Shown one piece after another: positions 62,840 to 64,000 of a DNA stretch of 64,000 nt. Position 1 is the stretch's first letter. Every line of letters starts with the position of its first letter. The notes below the pieces were generated by a model. It did no database searches. It was given only the letters and a program-made list of their open reading frames with translations, and was not told where the DNA came from. The translations under genes were made by a program, and so were the position numbers. The DNA lies in the NCBI GenBank assembly GCA_944390575.1, contig CALXQJ010000010.1, forward strand, positions 124,001 to 188,000. Direction: 5' to 3'. The DNA comes from an uncultured Spirochaetota bacterium (GTDB lineage: Bacteria > Spirochaetota > Brachyspiria > Brachyspirales > Brachyspiraceae).

Positions 62840-62965
62840 ACTGTAATTATGTATTATATAGAGACAATATGTATGATATATTGTCGACTTGCTTTTTAAT
62901 AAGAATTATAATTAGTGTATTATAAGTGTTGCGATAATAAAGGTTATCGAAATATTAGTAAAATT

Positions 62966-63259
62966 ATGGATAAGGTAGAAATTCTTTTTGATAGTGTAGA
63001 AGTAATACAAAGAGATAATGTATATTTATTTGTTATTAATGATTTATCTGATAAACTTAAAAATTATATAAGAGAAAATTTTGTATTTATATCTACTGGT
63101 GATATAGAATTAAATTATAAAGCTGTTATAGAAGACTTCATTCAAAGAATAACAAAAAGCAGTAAAAAAGATAAAAAAGATGATAAACATTTAAAAGGTA
63201 TTGTTGGAGAGTTATTAACCCATATCTTTATAAGAAATCCTAAATATTTTCTCTTTTAA
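62966..63259 (+). CDS. Hypothetical protein, possibly truncated at its C-terminus
   Basis: The 97-aa product is taken from ATG 62966 (MDKVEILFDSVEVIQRDNVY); a GTG frame opens earlier at 62915. Near its end KDDKHLKGIVGELLTHIFI reads like the first helix of a nuclease-type domain (K-G-x-x-G-E, as in some PD-(D/E)xK-like defence proteins), but the frame stops only 13 residues later. It overlaps a minus-strand gene fragment, which suggests a rearrangement junction near 63.2 kb. Unrecognised. Confidence 0.4.
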   Translation: MDKVEILFDSVEVIQRDNVYLFVINDLSDKLKNYIRENFVFISTGDIELNYKAVIEDFIQRITKSSKKDKKDDKHLKGIVGELLTHIFIRNPKYFLF

Positions 63260-63420
63260 ATAATTAGGAAGTTGTTTAAAATTAGTAGATATAAATTCTC
63301 TTATATTATTGGTGCTATTCATATTATGATATTTTTTAGCACTATCTACAACTTGTTCTCTATAATAATTAGCATTGCTATTTAATAATTCTATTTTAAT
63401 TATAACTCTCTAATAAATAA
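63215..63420 (-). pseudogene. Minus-strand gene fragment (remnant)
   Basis: A minus-strand frame without a clear start contains YYREQVVDSAKKYHNMNSTN and ends KIFRISYKDMG at TAA 63215-63217. The stretch just upstream reads LLHYDNLFIREL in the neighbouring frame, so a frameshift is likely. It overlaps the 3' end of the plus-strand gene. Family unknown; the interpretation as a relic is tentative. Confidence 0.3.
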
Positions 63421-63466
63421 ATTATCATAATGAAGTAAATAATTTTTATTGTTATAAAACAATGTA

Positions 63467-63871
63467 CTATATTTTAAATGGTGTATTAACTTTTATCTTT
63501 TCCTTATTAGGGAATCTAATAGCAGTCTCTTCTGGTAATAGAGCTTTATATTTATCTGCTAAATAAGCTTCTACACCTTCCATTTGATTACCATTTACTT
63601 TAGCAAAAGTGACAAGTAAATCTTTAAGTTTATATTGAGTATTATTTTTCTTATTAAACTCTATTAATGATTTGTAAAAATCTCCATTTTCATTAGAATG
63701 TTTTTCTAATCGCTCTTTTATATTTCCAGATCCTATTTTTAACATTCTACCTTTAGGATACCATATTATATAAACTCCATTATAATCTAAACTATTTTTT
63801 TCTAGCTCAACAAGATTATGCCATTTCATATCATTATCTTTCTTAATCCAATTTACTAATAATTCTTTCAT
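63467..63871 (-). CDS. GIY-YIG-like nuclease domain protein
   Basis: The 134-aa protein has NGVYIIWYPKGRMLKIGSGN followed by IKERLEKHSNENGDFYKSLI, which resembles the GIY-YIG core (GVY-strand, K-I-G, R-L-x-x-H). The C-terminal part contains MEGVEAYLADKYKALLPEE, where a Glu could be the metal ligand. It starts at the ATG ending at 63871 with AGGAG upstream. In phages this fold occurs in homing or defence nucleases and in repair. Assignment is moderate. Confidence 0.55.
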   Translation of the reverse strand: MKELLVNWIKKDNDMKWHNLVELEKNSLDYNGVYIIWYPKGRMLKIGSGNIKERLEKHSNENGDFYKSLIEFNKKNNTQYKLKDLLVTFAKVNGNQMEGVEAYLADKYKALLPEETAIRFPNKEKIKVNTPFKI

Positions 63872-63891
63872 GGTTTTCTCCTTTTTAATAG

Positions 63892-64000
63892 TTATATTGT
63901 ATTATTTATAATAATATTTATCTTATCTCTTATATTTATATTTTCATGAACAAAATTTCTAATGTCCATAGCTTGTATAGTTTCATTGTATACTTGAACA
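63892..64000 (-). CDS. C-terminal end of a gene entering from the right (partial)
   Basis: The last 35 codons on the minus strand read VQVYNETIQAMDIRNFVHEN and then INIRDKINIIINNTI before TAA (63892-63894). The start lies outside the window. It is 20 bases before the GIY-YIG-like gene, so the two may form one operon. Family not recognised. Confidence 0.4.
   Translation of the reverse strand, partial: VQVYNETIQAMDIRNFVHENINIRDKINIIINNTI

Larger units (their letters stand above)
36956..64000. mobile_element. HK97-type siphovirus prophage (left end near 36-37 kb; right end outside the window)
   Basis: Integrase, terminases, HK97-type portal/protease/capsid, connectors, tail tube, tape measure, tail tip, fibre, lysis and regulator genes are contiguous. 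The right end is not reached. No att core could be identified. Four phage genes have in-frame stops, so it may be defective. Confidence 0.85.

Overview
The window looks like a spirochaete of the genus Brachyspira. It is very AT-rich and uses A/T-ending codons. It carries a periplasmic FlaB flagellin, a TlyC-type CBS protein in a phoH-pgpH-ybeY-tlyC run, many short lipoproteins with relaxed lipoboxes, and an HK97-type prophage with diderm (spanin) lysis genes. The species cannot be fixed from sequence reading alone.

Left part, 1-35.8 kb, is ordinary chromosome. 1-3.8 kb is the phoH/pgpH/ybeY/tlyC operon, closed by a bidirectional terminator shared with the convergent flaB gene, which has a long structured leader. 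5-13.7 kb has an M14-like peptidase, argJ, low-complexity proteins (His/Asn-rich and Asp-rich), tmRNA, a ComF-family gene, yebC and two lipoproteins. 13.9-21 kb has ruvC, a GH13 glucosidase with a GPH sugar symporter, an MdaB-like flavoprotein, a zinc-less ADH-like oxidoreductase, a PAP2 phosphatase and a YrdC/Sua5 gene. 21-32.4 kb has a receiver-GGDEF protein with degenerate motifs, tRNA-Gly(GCC), tig-clpP-clpX, tenA, ispG, a chemoreceptor and a dicarboxylate/amino-acid symporter. At 32.4-33.7 kb there is a HAD phosphatase lipoprotein gene broken by an in-frame TGA and a frameshift. 33.8-35.75 kb has a VUT-family transporter, a ZapA-like gene and a coiled-coil gene.

The junction, 35.8-36.95 kb, holds no gene. 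It has a 225-bp element with perfect 14-bp terminal inverted repeats (MITE-like) and two diverged direct repeats of about 275-300 bp next to the integrase gene.

The prophage runs from about 37 kb past the right edge of the window. A tyrosine integrase lies at the left. Read from right to left on the minus strand come portal, prohead protease, HK97 capsid, connectors, tail tube, tail chaperone, tape measure, tail-tip and glycine-rich adhesin-like genes, a sigma-region-4-like regulator, a lysis cassette (GH108 endolysin, XhlA-like protein, holin candidate, nested spanin pair), tail fibre and fibre partner. The terminase genes run on the plus strand, opposite to the portal. Four phage genes carry single in-frame stop codons with an intact frame downstream: endolysin (TAA), tape measure (TAA), small terminase (TAG) and the 61.5-kb gene (TAG). 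This suggests a decaying prophage or, less likely, readthrough.

The observations I consider most worth checking are three. (1) A silent, inverted copy of the tail-fibre C-terminus is flanked by an inverted repeat shared with the expressed fibre, as in an invertible host-range switch. (2) At 62.29-62.62 kb two tiny membrane peptides sit in a strong-promoter transcript whose 5' start region and 3' end are complementary over 16 bp, the architecture of a type I toxin mRNA. (3) The prophage genes share the set of in-frame stops described above.
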